From Teredinibacter haidensis (lineage in GTDB: Bacteria; Pseudomonadota; Gammaproteobacteria; Pseudomonadales; Cellvibrionaceae), in assembly GCF_014211975.1 (NCBI RefSeq), contig NZ_CP060084.1, positions 3,545,001 through 3,609,000 on the forward strand: a DNA stretch of 64,000 nt. Reading direction: 5' to 3'. Positions 43,710 to 53,816 of this stretch are shown here, in pieces (within the stretch, counting starts at the first letter, position 1; every line of letters starts with the position of its first letter). Both the position numbers and the translations under genes were made by a program. The notes under the pieces were generated by a model. It ran no database searches. It saw only the letters and a program-made list of their open reading frames with translations, and had not been told where the DNA came from.

Positions 43710-44938
43710 TCGCTGGCCTCCACAATTTTCATGCGCGCGCTCTGTCTATCACCCTTGGCTTCGACTCGTAGCAATTCAGCTTTAAGGCCTTTGTTCTCGA
43801 CGCCGGTACGCAGTGTTTCCAGCTCAGCGAAACTACTACCTTCTATGTTCATCAACAATTCACGCTGGTCAGCGTTATAACGAAAACTGGATATGGAAAT
43901 ACTGCCACTGGTCATGGTGTCGGCAACGCCTGCCAGCAATACCATGAGGTTACTGGTTTTAACATCTCCACCTTTAATACCTTTCACCAGTGTTTCCAAT
44001 CGCCCTTCGGGATCACCAGGCCTGCCTTTTGGTACTGCCTGCATGTATACGTCATTCATGGTGGCAACGATATTTTTCTGCTCCGATTTGGCGCTCTGAT
44101 ACTGAAAAAACGTTACGCATATGGCCACAAGATAGGCCGCAGCGACGGCGATCAAAGGCGTTTTCCAAGCCGCATACCAACGTTTGATAGGCAGCTGACG
44201 AGAAAATTTACCACATCTAAGATTAAGCTCTGAACTGGCCACTGAGGGTGATATCCAATCCCAGATACCTCCAACCGACTGGCTGACTTCCGGGCCATTC
44301 TCCCCTCTCCAAGCCGCTGGTAACCAAGAGGCTAAACGTGCAAGTTGCTCTTCGCTTTCCGCAACCAGATTCACCGTGGCGGTAAAATCTAGCTCCTGCT
44401 TTAATTCCGCTAACACCATGGGCGCCAACGATGGCTCTATGGCAAAACCGCTGTAATTATCGAGGCGGGCAATCAACCGATGCTCTTCAAGCACGAACGT
44501 TACGCCCTGATTCTCGGTGCGCAAGGTTAAGTAGTCCGGAAGAATAATTCGCACATCACAGCTTAAATCCAGTAATGGCTGCAGTGCCTTTTCTATGGAC
44601 TTGTCTGCAATGTAGGTAAGCGCGACCTGGTCGCCATTGAGCGAGATAAAGGCCAAGTGGATGTCATCGATATTATCGATGACCTTTTCTTCCAGTTCGT
44701 AGGGCAGTAATTTTGCCAAGTGTCGTTTTTCCTTGGCCTCAATCTGAGCGCGGCTGCAGGCAACATCACTACCATTCAGTAATAAGGTAACCGGCAAATT
44801 GTGCGCGCGTGCGGCCTCAACCAAAGCTTCATCATCACCAGTATGATACAGGTCGCTGGACCAATTCCCGTCGACAGTCGCTATACGCCACTGCCAGAGG
44901 CCATCGGTCGTTTGTCGGGCAAGTACTTTTTCAGCCAC
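43706..44938 (-). CDS. gspL: Type II secretion protein GspL
   Basis: This 410-residue protein has an actin-like cytoplasmic domain (about 1-260) that recruits the GspE ATPase. A single membrane helix follows near 270-288 (LIAVAAAYLVAICVTFFQY) and a periplasmic ferredoxin-like domain. The block AKLLPYELEEKV is characteristic. It is coupled to gspM by a 4-bp overlap and starts 44 bp after gspK. Confidence 0.9.
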   Translation of the reverse strand: MAEKVLARQTTDGLWQWRIATVDGNWSSDLYHTGDDEALVEAARAHNLPVTLLLNGSDVACSRAQIEAKEKRHLAKLLPYELEEKVIDNIDDIHLAFISLNGDQVALTYIADKSIEKALQPLLDLSCDVRIILPDYLTLRTENQGVTFVLEEHRLIARLDNYSGFAIEPSLAPMVLAELKQELDFTATVNLVAESEEQLARLASWLPAAWRGENGPEVSQSVGGIWDWISPSVASSELNLRCGKFSRQLPIKRWYAAWKTPLIAVAAAYLVAICVTFFQYQSAKSEQKNIVATMNDVYMQAVPKGRPGDPEGRLETLVKGIKGGDVKTSNLMVLLAGVADTMTSGSISISSFRYNADQRELLMNIEGSSFAELETLRTGVENKGLKAELLRVEAKGDRQSARMKIVEASE

Positions 44939-44982
44939 GTTAGTTCTCTTTGTTTTTTATTGTCCTGGCCTGTCGACCAAAA

Positions 44983-46047
44983 TTAAAAATTCGCATCGGT
45001 TCGACGTAAAACACTTACGTCTGAACCCTTGCGATAAAGCATTGTTCTTCGCTCTTTTACATGATCGCCCACGGAACTGTCGGCAAAGAGTATAAAATAT
45101 TCGCTACTCACCGTTAGACCATCGGTATCCAGCATGCTGGCGCCACCTCCGCCATTAGCCCCTTTACCTACCACCCCTTCCACCACCGCCGAGCTTTTAA
45201 ATTCTTCCATATCAACAAAACCACCGGTACGATCAGTGAAAATATCCTGTGCATCTTCGAGATTGTTGGGGTACATATTTTCCTTGCTGGTAATGGTGCG
45301 CATCAATTCGATAGGCATGGTATTCACGTTTAAAGCAACTTCCTTGGGAAGCGCAATCACCAACGGCAATAGTTTTTGATAAAACTGCGGTGTCATACCA
45401 CGTACAATAAACAATTCGCTGACACTGCTCATGGGCTTGTTAGCGATAAAAAACGGCACTTCTAATTGACCGTAATAGTCCGATTCCGCACCACCAAACC
45501 CCGTCTCATCGGAATCGTCATCAATCCAATCGATAACCGCCTGGGTAATGTTTTCCGCCGTACTTCTATCCAAAAAGACTTCTTCTTCTAATTCGATGGT
45601 CTGTAACAGGCGGATAAACCGTCGCTGCGGTGCTGTCCAGTTTTGCCAATCTTTCGCATTATTTTTGGGTGGCTTGGCCTTAACTACCAGCGAGTTCAAA
45701 TTAAACCGACCTTGGGCATCCTCGACCCGGCCGCGCAACCAACCGTCTTCCATGGGTGTTTCCACCGGCATTGCCCAAACATCATTCAGCGTATCTTTCA
45801 GCTCGCCAGACTCTTGGTCCTGCTCAGCATCCATTTTGAGTGCGTATGCCGCCAACTGCTCGGCGCCGTGCAAATACGCACTGCTCTGTACGCCATACCA
45901 ACGGTTTGCTGAGCGCACAAGTGTCAGTTCGAAACGCCAACTCAACTCTACGGCGATAACGGTAACCAATGCCACTACCAGTAAAGCCAGCACCAATGCC
46001 ACGCCATGCTGTGTTTGCACGGAAGAGTCTCGCACCTTTACAGCCAT
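44983..46047 (-). CDS. gspK: Minor pseudopilin GspK
   Basis: This 354-residue large minor pseudopilin has an N-terminal prepilin helix GVALVLALLVVALVTVIAVE. The cleavage site is QHG^V, lacking the usual Glu+5 as expected for GspK. It also has the large alpha domain (VIDWIDDDSDETGFGGAESD, Ca-binding-like Asp cluster) that caps the pseudopilus with GspI and GspJ. It begins 3 bp after the gspJ stop. Confidence 0.92.
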   Translation of the reverse strand: MAVKVRDSSVQTQHGVALVLALLVVALVTVIAVELSWRFELTLVRSANRWYGVQSSAYLHGAEQLAAYALKMDAEQDQESGELKDTLNDVWAMPVETPMEDGWLRGRVEDAQGRFNLNSLVVKAKPPKNNAKDWQNWTAPQRRFIRLLQTIELEEEVFLDRSTAENITQAVIDWIDDDSDETGFGGAESDYYGQLEVPFFIANKPMSSVSELFIVRGMTPQFYQKLLPLVIALPKEVALNVNTMPIELMRTITSKENMYPNNLEDAQDIFTDRTGGFVDMEEFKSSAVVEGVVGKGANGGGGASMLDTDGLTVSSEYFILFADSSVGDHVKERRTMLYRKGSDVSVLRRTDANF

Positions 46048-46050
46048 AAC

Positions 46051-46671
46051 TTATTTACCCAAACTCAAGCTGAACAAACGTGTTATCTCGCCTCTGTTTT
46101 CGGTTTCGAGGGTAATTTCAATTGCCAGCGGCAGCACTCCGGGAGGCTCCCCTCCGGGCCATTCTTCAACCCAGGGGCCTTCGTCGTAACCCTGTGCTCG
46201 AGTGTGCATAACACGTATTTTCATGTCTTCTACGCCTTCCAAGAGTTTTTGCTGACGCGCGTAGTCAATATCTCTTGCTGGACTCCAGGCATCGACCCAA
46301 GTGTCGCGCCACAGGACATTTTCTTCCAGCCGGTAACCGACCCTAGCCAGTTCCGTGCGCGGAAAGCCAAGGGGATTAGCCCGACCAGCCCGCAAAAATA
46401 TCAGGTTGTAATCGCCGCCGTAACTGACTTCCATACAGTTGGTCGGCTCTCCAAATTCATTACCATTTGCATGCGATAGCGCGTTGCGCAGATCGTTTTC
46501 CAACATAACCCAGGCGCGATCAAACTGGAGTAAATCGCGCATTTTTTCTTCGCTGATTTCTTTCGAGCGCTCCGCTACATCCAGCGTATTGAAGGCTAAA
46601 ACGGCGATGGTGGACATAATGACCGATGCCACCAACACCTCTAGCAGTGTTAAGCCCGCCTGACGCCTCAC
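46051..46671 (-). CDS. gspJ: Minor pseudopilin GspJ
   Basis: This 206-residue pseudopilin has a prepilin signal RRQAG^LTLLEVLVASVIMST with the conserved Glu+5. The C-terminal domain contains ARVGYRLEENVLWRD, a GspJ signature. It forms the pseudopilus tip with GspI and GspK and overlaps gspI by 4 bp. Confidence 0.93.
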   Translation of the reverse strand: MRRQAGLTLLEVLVASVIMSTIAVLAFNTLDVAERSKEISEEKMRDLLQFDRAWVMLENDLRNALSHANGNEFGEPTNCMEVSYGGDYNLIFLRAGRANPLGFPRTELARVGYRLEENVLWRDTWVDAWSPARDIDYARQQKLLEGVEDMKIRVMHTRAQGYDEGPWVEEWPGGEPPGVLPLAIEITLETENRGEITRLFSLSLGK

Positions 46672-47060
46672 GGCTTGCTCCGATTGTCGTAGATAAAGCT
46701 GGCGTAGCTGGCGAGAATATCGTCCTCGTCATTACCTACACTGACAGTCAATTGATAAAGCCCTTCTGTAGCGGTGGGCTCTGACTCCACCTTCCAGTAC
46801 CATTCTTTACCGCCGAATTCCACTTTGTCATGCTTAACCGTTTTGGGAAAGCTGCCCTTGATGCGGAAATCCAGTTGGATTTCCTCCATCTTGTTTTGCG
46901 CCACCCAGTAGGCGTACGTTTTTACTTCGATATAACCGGCGTTATCGGATACTGACTGCACGCGCAACATCAGTGCTGGTAGCGCTACCGCTACGATCGC
47001 CAAAGCAATCAATACCTCGATCAAGGTAAAGCCGCGAACGGATGAACGCATTTTATTCAC
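46668..47060 (-). CDS. gspI: Minor pseudopilin GspI
   Basis: This 130-residue pseudopilin has prepilin signal VRG^FTLIEVLIALAIVAVAL with Glu+5, followed by the GspI-type YWVAQNKMEEIQLD block. It nucleates the pseudopilus tip. It overlaps gspH by 8 bp and gspJ by 4 bp. Confidence 0.93.
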   Translation of the reverse strand: MNKMRSSVRGFTLIEVLIALAIVAVALPALMLRVQSVSDNAGYIEVKTYAYWVAQNKMEEIQLDFRIKGSFPKTVKHDKVEFGGKEWYWKVESEPTATEGLYQLTVSVGNDEDDILASYASFIYDNRSKP

Positions 47061-47646
47061 CCAGCTCCTCCGCTATTTCTTCGAGCATTTCAACTTTTTC
47101 TGTCCACACAATGCGGCCCCACTCATCGACGGCAACGTGCTCGGAAATATCCAGGTCGAAGCTGTCGAAGGTAAACTCGATCTCAAAGTCTGTAAGGTCT
47201 CCCCCGGGATAAAACGCAATGATCGGCAAGCGTACTTCCGGTGCGTTTTCCCACTCCCACAATTGGTTCTCGAGAGTCACATACAGTTTGATTTCTTTGG
47301 GTATTTCAATGGCTGGTAAATCTTCGTAATCGGTCCAGCCTTCTAACGTCATTGTCTGCCAACGGTAACGCCAACCGGCATCCAACGGGTTTTCCTGCCA
47401 CTCGGGCGGCTCCAGCATCAAGCCCAAAGGTTTACCGGAAAGAATCGCCATTTCACTGGCGTGATCCGCATAGGCGGTAAACTTTCCAACAATATCATTC
47501 AGTTCTTTTTCCGGCCCACCCTGATTGATCGCCATGGTGACGCCGCCCATCAGTATTCCCACCAACACCAGCACCACCAAAAGCTCCAGAAGGGAAAAGC
47601 CCCGCTGATAAAAGCACTGTGTTTGAAATCTAAGGTGGCGATACAT
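47053..47646 (-). CDS. gspH: Minor pseudopilin GspH
   Basis: This 197-residue pseudopilin has prepilin signal QRG^FSLLELLVVLVLVGILM and Glu+5. The soluble domain (WRYRWQTMTLEGWTDYEDLP) and its Pro/Glu-rich loops fit GspH. It ends in an acidic tail and lies 25 bp after gspG. Confidence 0.9.
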   Translation of the reverse strand: MYRHLRFQTQCFYQRGFSLLELLVVLVLVGILMGGVTMAINQGGPEKELNDIVGKFTAYADHASEMAILSGKPLGLMLEPPEWQENPLDAGWRYRWQTMTLEGWTDYEDLPAIEIPKEIKLYVTLENQLWEWENAPEVRLPIIAFYPGGDLTDFEIEFTFDSFDLDISEHVAVDEWGRIVWTEKVEMLEEIAEELGE

Positions 47647-47671
47647 AAGTTAGGCGTCGAATATTTCCGAC

Positions 47672-48121
47672 TTACTCATTATTTCCCGCAGGCTGATCCC
47701 AATTGTTGATGTCCCCCGCTTCGTCTTCACCGCCTCGCACACCATCGGCGCCCAGGGTATAAATTTCATAGGGCTTGGTATCGCCAGGGCTTGAATACAA
47801 ATAACCACTCTGCCAAGGATCCATTGGCATTTCCGGCAGATAGCCGCCCTTACGCCAGTTTTTCGGTTCAGGCGAGGAGGTAGGGCGCGAGACCAATGCT
47901 TCCAGACCTTGCTCGGTCGTCGGGTAAATAAAGTTATCCAACTTGTACATTTTCAGTGCGGTTTCAATATTGGCAAAATCAGCCTGTACTTTTTGTATCT
48001 TACTGCTGGAAAGGGCGTCCATCACATTGGGGGCAACAATGGAGGCTAAAAGGCCCATAATTACCAATACGACCATGATTTCAATAAGACTGAAGCCGCG
48101 GCTTCGATTAACAACGTTCAT
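47672..48121 (-). CDS. gspG: Major pseudopilin GspG
   Basis: This 149-residue major pseudopilin has prepilin signal SRG^FSLIEIMVVLVIMGLLA. The conserved YKLDNFIYPTTEQGLEALV and GVRGGEDEAGDINNWD blocks include the calcium-binding Asp loop. It polymerises into the pseudopilus that pushes cargo through GspD. It starts 22 bp after gspF. Confidence 0.96.
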   Translation of the reverse strand: MNVVNRSRGFSLIEIMVVLVIMGLLASIVAPNVMDALSSSKIQKVQADFANIETALKMYKLDNFIYPTTEQGLEALVSRPTSSPEPKNWRKGGYLPEMPMDPWQSGYLYSSPGDTKPYEIYTLGADGVRGGEDEAGDINNWDQPAGNNE

Positions 48122-48143
48122 AATTATTCTCGCTTGCTAACGA

Positions 48144-49370
48144 TTAATGTATTAATTGGTTCATCTGGAAAATAGGCAGCAGAATCGCCAGTACGATAAA
48201 GGTCACCATGCCGCCCATAAGCAGTACCATTAAAGGCTCCATTAAACCCAGAGCGGTATTAACAGTAAATTCCAGCTCGCGTTCCTGGTTCCGTGCTGCA
48301 TGTTCCAACTGTTCTGCCAGCCGACCATTCGCTTCACCGCTGGCCGCCATTTGCACCAGTAGCGGAGGAAAAACACCGACAGAATCCAGTGCTTTGTTCA
48401 GGCTAGACCCCTCCTGTACCATCACCGCCACTTCTGCGCTCGCCCGCTGCAACTGCTTATTACTTAAAACCTGAGCCGCAATCCGCAGGGCCTCCAGCAA
48501 CGGCACACCACTGTTGGCCAGTAAGCCCAACGTGCTGGCATAACGCGCACTCTCAGCCTGTAAAACAAGATTGCCCGCGACCGGTAAACGCAACACAATA
48601 GCGTGCCACTTTCGCTTGCGCCCTTCCTCTTTGATCAGAGAATTAAACGCCACTATGGCAGCGACAATGGCGATCAACACGAAGACGCCGTAATTCACCA
48701 GGAAATTGCTGGCGCCAATCAAAAATTCGGTTACGGCGGGCAGATCCTGCTTGTTTCGCTCAAACATACCAACCAGCTGTGGCACTACTTTCACCATCAT
48801 CAGCGTTACAACCGTGATGCTCACCAATAGCATAATGACCGGATAAACCATGGCCATTTTCAACTTCTGCTTGGCCTCCTGGGTACGCTCGGTATAGTCC
48901 GCCAACTGTTCTAATACAGGGCCAAGATAACCCGAGGACTCTCCGGCACGCACCATCGCGCGATAGAGGTTATCGAAAACTTTGGGCATTTCAGCCAGCG
49001 CCTGGGCCAGGCTTAGGCCCTCCATCACTCGCGAACGCACCTGTAAAATTATGGTTTTGGCCGCCGGCTTTCGGCTTTGTTTGGCGGTCGAAGCAAGCAC
49101 CTCGTCCAAGGGCAAGCCCGACTGAATAAGGGATGCTAGCTGCCGCGTAACCAGAGATACATCGCGGTAACCCATATGTGGGCGACCAAAAGAGAAGCTT
49201 AGTTTGGACTCCTTGCTACCTCTTACTCTTTCGCGCGTGGTTTTAACATTTAGAGGTTTTAGTTGTTTGGCTCGCAACTGGGTGCGAACATGGCGCTCGG
49301 AATCACCCTCAAGGACTCCCTTTACTTTCTTTCCCTTGACGTCCAGCGCCTGATAGCTATACGCACCCAT
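48144..49370 (-). CDS. gspF: Type II secretion platform protein GspF
   Basis: This 408-residue polytopic inner-membrane protein has two homologous GspF domains (about 70-195 and 273-395, with LASLIQSGLPLDEVLASTAK and LGLLANSGVPLLEALRIAAQ). Three membrane helices (about 172-195, 225-243, 378-400) complete the platform that couples GspE to pseudopilus growth. The start overlaps the gspE stop by 1 bp (TGATG). This is the genuine GspF, unlike the DUF1501-like protein at 7122. Confidence 0.95.
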   Translation of the reverse strand: MGAYSYQALDVKGKKVKGVLEGDSERHVRTQLRAKQLKPLNVKTTRERVRGSKESKLSFSFGRPHMGYRDVSLVTRQLASLIQSGLPLDEVLASTAKQSRKPAAKTIILQVRSRVMEGLSLAQALAEMPKVFDNLYRAMVRAGESSGYLGPVLEQLADYTERTQEAKQKLKMAMVYPVIMLLVSITVVTLMMVKVVPQLVGMFERNKQDLPAVTEFLIGASNFLVNYGVFVLIAIVAAIVAFNSLIKEEGRKRKWHAIVLRLPVAGNLVLQAESARYASTLGLLANSGVPLLEALRIAAQVLSNKQLQRASAEVAVMVQEGSSLNKALDSVGVFPPLLVQMAASGEANGRLAEQLEHAARNQERELEFTVNTALGLMEPLMVLLMGGMVTFIVLAILLPIFQMNQLIH

Positions 49371-50839
49371 CAGGAGACCGCCGTTACTCGCAGCACTTCT
49401 TCAACACTAGTCTCACCGTTAAGCACCTTCTCGCGGCCACTCTGGTCGATAGATTTGGAATAAGTTCGCGCATGCGCCAGCATGACTTGCTCACCAGCCC
49501 CCTCGTGAATCAACTGACGTAGCTGATCATCGACAGGAATAATTTCGTACAAAGCCGCTCGACCACGATAACCCGAGTTATTGCAGTGATTACAGCCTTT
49601 AGCCCGGAAGATAGTTTCGCCTTCAACAATCCCCAGCCGTACCGCCTCGGATTCGGTTGAAACGTACGCGTCCTTACAATGTTCACACAGCATGCGCACC
49701 AATCGCTGAGCCATCAAACACTCAAGGCTAGATGACAACAGGAAGGGTTCTACGCCCATGTCTTGCAAGCGGGTGACTGCACCAATAGCAGTGTTGGTGT
49801 GCAGTGTCGACAGAACCAAGTGCCCCGTCAAACTCGCCTGCACCGCAATGGAAGCCGTTTCCTGATCGCGGATCTCACCGATCATCACCACATCGGGATC
49901 CTGACGCAAAATGGCACGCAGGCCACGGGCAAAGGTCATATCGACCTTGGTATTGACCTGAGTCTGACCGATGCCGGGAAGCAGATATTCGATAGGGTCT
50001 TCGACCGTAAGAATGTTACGGGCGCGGGTGTTCAAATGACTAAGGCCGGCATACAGCGATGTCGTTTTACCGGAGCCCGTTGGCCCGGTAACCAGAATAA
50101 TTCCGTGGGGTTTTACCAAGGCATGCTCGAATCCGGCCTGAATCTCCCCGGGCATACGCAGCTGTTTTAGCGACAGCTGGCCAGCCGCTTGGTCGAGCAA
50201 TCGCAATACCACTCGCTCGCCGTGGGCAGAAGGAATGGTGGAGACACGAATATCCACCGCGTGACCCGCCAGTTTTACGGTAATGCGACCATCTTGGGGA
50301 ATGCGTTTTTCGGCAATGTCCAACCTCGCCATTACCTTCAAGCGAGAGACCAACACAGGGGCCAACTGCGGCTTGGGGGAGAGCACTTCGGCCAAAATAC
50401 CGTCAACACGGAAGCGAATGGATACGCGATCTTCGTAGGGTTCGACGTGAATATCCGAGGCTTTCTCCTGTACCGCCTGGGAGAGAACCGCGTTGATCAA
50501 ACGAATAACTGGGGCGTCACCATCACCGGATAAGAGCTCGCTGTCTTCGGGAATGTCGTCAACCAAGGCGGTAAGATCAAACTCCGCGCCCATATCTTCA
50601 ACCGCTTGTAGCGCCTCGCCATCGGTACTTTGATACACCCTAGCCAGACGAGCCTTGAACACCTCAATGTCCAACTCTTCCATTTCAAACGGGCGGTTCA
50701 GATGGCGACGCACCTCTATTAACGTTTGCGCCGAGATGCCGGGTCGGTGCAGTACCTTACCCTCTTCCAACATCACCCCATAGGTGCTGGCGAACGAAAA
50801 CGGCAGGCGGTTTTCGACTAAGGCAGTTTCTTCACTCAC
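49370..50839 (-). CDS. gspE: Type II secretion ATPase GspE
   Basis: This 489-residue hexameric cytoplasmic ATPase drives the T2SS. Visible are the N-terminal N2-like region, Walker A GPTGSGKTTSLYA (near 250), an Asp box (TVEDPIEYLL), Walker B (DVVMIGEIRDQETA) and His box (SLTGHLVLSTLHTN). The zinc-binding insertion is a tetra-Cys C-x2-C...C-x2-C (CEHC and CNHC). Length is normal and all catalytic motifs are intact. Confidence 0.96.
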   Translation of the reverse strand: MSEETALVENRLPFSFASTYGVMLEEGKVLHRPGISAQTLIEVRRHLNRPFEMEELDIEVFKARLARVYQSTDGEALQAVEDMGAEFDLTALVDDIPEDSELLSGDGDAPVIRLINAVLSQAVQEKASDIHVEPYEDRVSIRFRVDGILAEVLSPKPQLAPVLVSRLKVMARLDIAEKRIPQDGRITVKLAGHAVDIRVSTIPSAHGERVVLRLLDQAAGQLSLKQLRMPGEIQAGFEHALVKPHGIILVTGPTGSGKTTSLYAGLSHLNTRARNILTVEDPIEYLLPGIGQTQVNTKVDMTFARGLRAILRQDPDVVMIGEIRDQETASIAVQASLTGHLVLSTLHTNTAIGAVTRLQDMGVEPFLLSSSLECLMAQRLVRMLCEHCKDAYVSTESEAVRLGIVEGETIFRAKGCNHCNNSGYRGRAALYEIIPVDDQLRQLIHEGAGEQVMLAHARTYSKSIDQSGREKVLNGETSVEEVLRVTAVS

Positions 50840-50851
50840 GACAACAACCTC

Positions 50852-52819
50852 TTATTCCTCGTCCTGTTGATCTTCGGACTTTCCATTCTGCTGTTCCCAT
50901 TCGGGCAACATGCGTAGCATTTCTTCGGGAATATCCAGCAACTTCTGATCACGCTGCATCATCTGCAGATCGCGAATATAGCGGTACTTGTCTGCGGTAG
51001 CACCTTCAAGCGTCTCATCGTCACGAACAATGGTTGCACGAATAAAGATCATAAGGTTAGATTTAGTAACGTTGGAGGTGTTCGAACGAAACAGACGGCC
51101 AAGTACAGGAATACTGCCCAGAACCGGCACGCGGCGCTCCCCCGCTTGAACTTCATCACGGATAAGGCCACCCAACACAATAATCTCGCCATCTTTGGCC
51201 ATGACCTGGGTTTCAACTTTACGCTGGTTGGTAATCACGTCGGAAGCGCTCACCGCTGCCCCGTTATCCACACTGGAAATTTCCTGCTGGATATCCATGA
51301 TGACCTTGTCTCCTTCGTTTACATGGGGGGTAACCGTCAGAGAAATACCCACATCTTCACGCTGAATAGTTTGGAACGGGTTGCTGCCACCATTACCCCC
51401 GGCGTTAGTGTAGGCACCTGTCACGAAAGGTACATTCTGGCCAACAGAGATCATCGCTTCGTTGTTGTCCATGGTTAACAGGGTTGGGGTGGAGAGAATG
51501 TTGGCGTTATTATTGGATTTCAACAGGTTAATGAGAGCAATAAACTCCTCACCGCCGGTATTGCCGACAATACCCAAAGATTCTCCCTGATTCGAACCCA
51601 GCGCAGCAGCCAGCGTCGAGGTTGCTTCTTCGGCATTACTGAAAATGGCAGTAGCGACGCCTGCGGCATTGCCAGCACCGGTAGAGGCCCCAATAATCCC
51701 TTCAGTCGTATTCTGGAACATCCACTCGATGCCGATGCTCTCTTTTTCACCTAAGGTCATTTCCACAATGATGGCTTCCACCAGCACCTGAGCACGGCGA
51801 ATATCCAATCGCTCAACAACGGACAACAACGAGTCGAGGATATCGCCTTCTGCGGTGATCAACAGCGCATTGGTCGCTTCATCGGCTTCAACGGTTGCCC
51901 CCTGTTTCGATGCCCCCCCCTTTTTGTCTCCGCCAGGACCCATGCGCATCATATTTTGTACAACTTTACTGAGCACCGTGGCAACATCTTTCGCCGTGGC
52001 GTATTCCAGATACACCACGCGGACATTACCGGTTTGAATTTGTGGTCGATCCAGGCGTTTAATCAATTTTTTAGCACGCTGGCGTTGTAAGTCTTCACCG
52101 CTGATTAAAATCGCATTATTGCGCTTATCTGCCACCATCTGCAGCTGGTTCGAGGGTGGAGCACCTTTACTCCCCGCACGATCAAGTTTGACCAAGGTTG
52201 CCACTAGGCTGTCGGCATCCGCATAGCGAAGCTCTATCACTTCGGTCGTGGGTAGAGCAGCTGTATCAATTTTGTCGATAATTTCTTTAATGCGCTCAAT
52301 ATTGGCGGCGGTATCAGAAACCACAATGGCATTACTGGGGTCGTAGGCGGCAAGGTGAGAGTGCTGCGGTACCAGCGGACGAATCACCGGTAACACTTTA
52401 GCGGCGGCAATGTTTTTCAGCTGAATGACCTGAGTGACATACCCATCATCGATATCTGTTTTGTCCTTAACCGGCAGAGGTGACGAACGGGCATCTTTCA
52501 GCGGCACAACGCGCACCACACTGCCGACTTCTATCAAAGTGAAATCATGAACTTCGAGTACAGAGCGAAACAGCTCCATCAACTGACGCTCGGTAAGCGC
52601 CTTTTGCGAAATCACTTTCACTCGCCCCTTGACCCTGGGGTCTATCACCAATGTTTTCCCGGTCACTTCGGCGACAAATTTAATCACCTCATGGATATCG
52701 GAATCCTTGAAGTTTACGGTCCAGGTCTGCTCGTTCTGAGTTCCCTGAGCTTGTACACTCACTATGCCTGGAACAGACAATATCGCCACACACAGGACGA
52801 AGCCAAAATGCTTTAACAC
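50852..52819 (-). CDS. gspD: Outer-membrane secretin GspD
   Basis: This 655-residue secretin has a signal peptide (ending VQA), an N0 domain (WTVNFKDSDIHEVIKFVAEV) and N1-N3 ring domains (about 120-330). The secretin core has VPFVTGAYTNAGGNGGSNPF and VPVLGSIPVLGRLFRSN. An internal segment with a Gly/Ser/Asn-rich gate (GNAAGVATAIFSNAEEATST) and a charged C-terminus are also present. It forms the multimeric outer-membrane gate of the T2SS. No pilotin gene is present in the window. It lies 16 bp after gspC. Confidence 0.96.
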   Translation of the reverse strand: MLKHFGFVLCVAILSVPGIVSVQAQGTQNEQTWTVNFKDSDIHEVIKFVAEVTGKTLVIDPRVKGRVKVISQKALTERQLMELFRSVLEVHDFTLIEVGSVVRVVPLKDARSSPLPVKDKTDIDDGYVTQVIQLKNIAAAKVLPVIRPLVPQHSHLAAYDPSNAIVVSDTAANIERIKEIIDKIDTAALPTTEVIELRYADADSLVATLVKLDRAGSKGAPPSNQLQMVADKRNNAILISGEDLQRQRAKKLIKRLDRPQIQTGNVRVVYLEYATAKDVATVLSKVVQNMMRMGPGGDKKGGASKQGATVEADEATNALLITAEGDILDSLLSVVERLDIRRAQVLVEAIIVEMTLGEKESIGIEWMFQNTTEGIIGASTGAGNAAGVATAIFSNAEEATSTLAAALGSNQGESLGIVGNTGGEEFIALINLLKSNNNANILSTPTLLTMDNNEAMISVGQNVPFVTGAYTNAGGNGGSNPFQTIQREDVGISLTVTPHVNEGDKVIMDIQQEISSVDNGAAVSASDVITNQRKVETQVMAKDGEIIVLGGLIRDEVQAGERRVPVLGSIPVLGRLFRSNTSNVTKSNLMIFIRATIVRDDETLEGATADKYRYIRDLQMMQRDQKLLDIPEEMLRMLPEWEQQNGKSEDQQDEE

Positions 52820-52835
52820 GGTTTACCCACCTGTA

Positions 52836-53816
52836 TTAATTATCAACTCTAATCGTTATTGGTATTTCTTGTTCACCGCGACGCACACTCAAACTAGCTT
52901 CGGTTGCGGTTTTAAGATCCTGATAGACATCCCGTAATTGTTTCGGGTCTGTCATTTCTCGGCCGTTCACATTGGTGACGATATCACCAGATTTCAGCCC
53001 CACCTGCTCAAACAAACTCTGATCGCGGCCAGGCCGCACTTTATAGCCCACCATTTTCCCGTCTTCGCGGTGCACACTAAAACGCACGACATCGCTAATC
53101 GTTTTGGGAATCTGAGCGGCCGCTATGCTCTTTTTAATCGGTTCCACGCGCTTCGTTGCGCGGTCATCGCCACTACTACGCGAGACTTTATGCTGTTTTT
53201 TACGCGAACCGGCAGACTTTTTAAAATCCTCTTCCGAATACAACCACAGAGATTCAAACTTGCCGTTGTTATCCAGAATGACTCGCTGCTCCATAACCTT
53301 GGCCAGTTTAACTCCACGGTTTTTACTAATTTCTTCACCTATGCGATACAGCGCCTGATCACTGCCAAAGTCAATAATCGCCCGCGCCAGCTGCTGGTTT
53401 TCGCTGGAAATTACACCGTGGAGCTGCAAACTCAAACCGGTGGTCTCGGCATCCTCATCCACTGCAATGTCGGCTGATGAACTTTCTATTGGCTGAAGAT
53501 CCTCTACCGAAACATCCCCAGCATCGCCAAACAACTTGAGCCCTTGCAGCTTAGTTATATCTACCTGAACCCCAGTAGCCGTCGCACCTTTATCACTAGC
53601 GGGTTCAGCAAAGCGAGTGGGTTGGGCCATTTCAGGAACGGGGAAAAGCAGCCAGAAAAAACCGGCCAAACTGTGACACAACCATAAAGCAGACAGCACA
53701 AGCAAACCATTCCGCCACACATTGAGCGGAAGTGACTTTAAATAGGCCAGGGACATTTGCCAGTAGCGGCTTGCTGTCACAAAAACCGGATTATCAGCTA
53801 GCTGAGCTGTCACCAA
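52836..53816 (-). CDS. gspC: Type II secretion protein GspC
   Basis: This 326-residue protein is first of the operon. It has one membrane helix (about 35-58), the homology region that binds GspD (LKLFGDAGDVS, LSLQLHGVISS) and a C-terminal PDZ domain (about 240-326, KVRPGRDQSLFEQVGLKSGD) that may select cargo. A ribosome-binding site GGAGAAA lies upstream of the ATG. The promoter must be in the 480-bp gap beyond 53816. Confidence 0.94.
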   Translation of the reverse strand: MVTAQLADNPVFVTASRYWQMSLAYLKSLPLNVWRNGLLVLSALWLCHSLAGFFWLLFPVPEMAQPTRFAEPASDKGATATGVQVDITKLQGLKLFGDAGDVSVEDLQPIESSSADIAVDEDAETTGLSLQLHGVISSENQQLARAIIDFGSDQALYRIGEEISKNRGVKLAKVMEQRVILDNNGKFESLWLYSEEDFKKSAGSRKKQHKVSRSSGDDRATKRVEPIKKSIAAAQIPKTISDVVRFSVHREDGKMVGYKVRPGRDQSLFEQVGLKSGDIVTNVNGREMTDPKQLRDVYQDLKTATEASLSVRRGEQEIPITIRVDN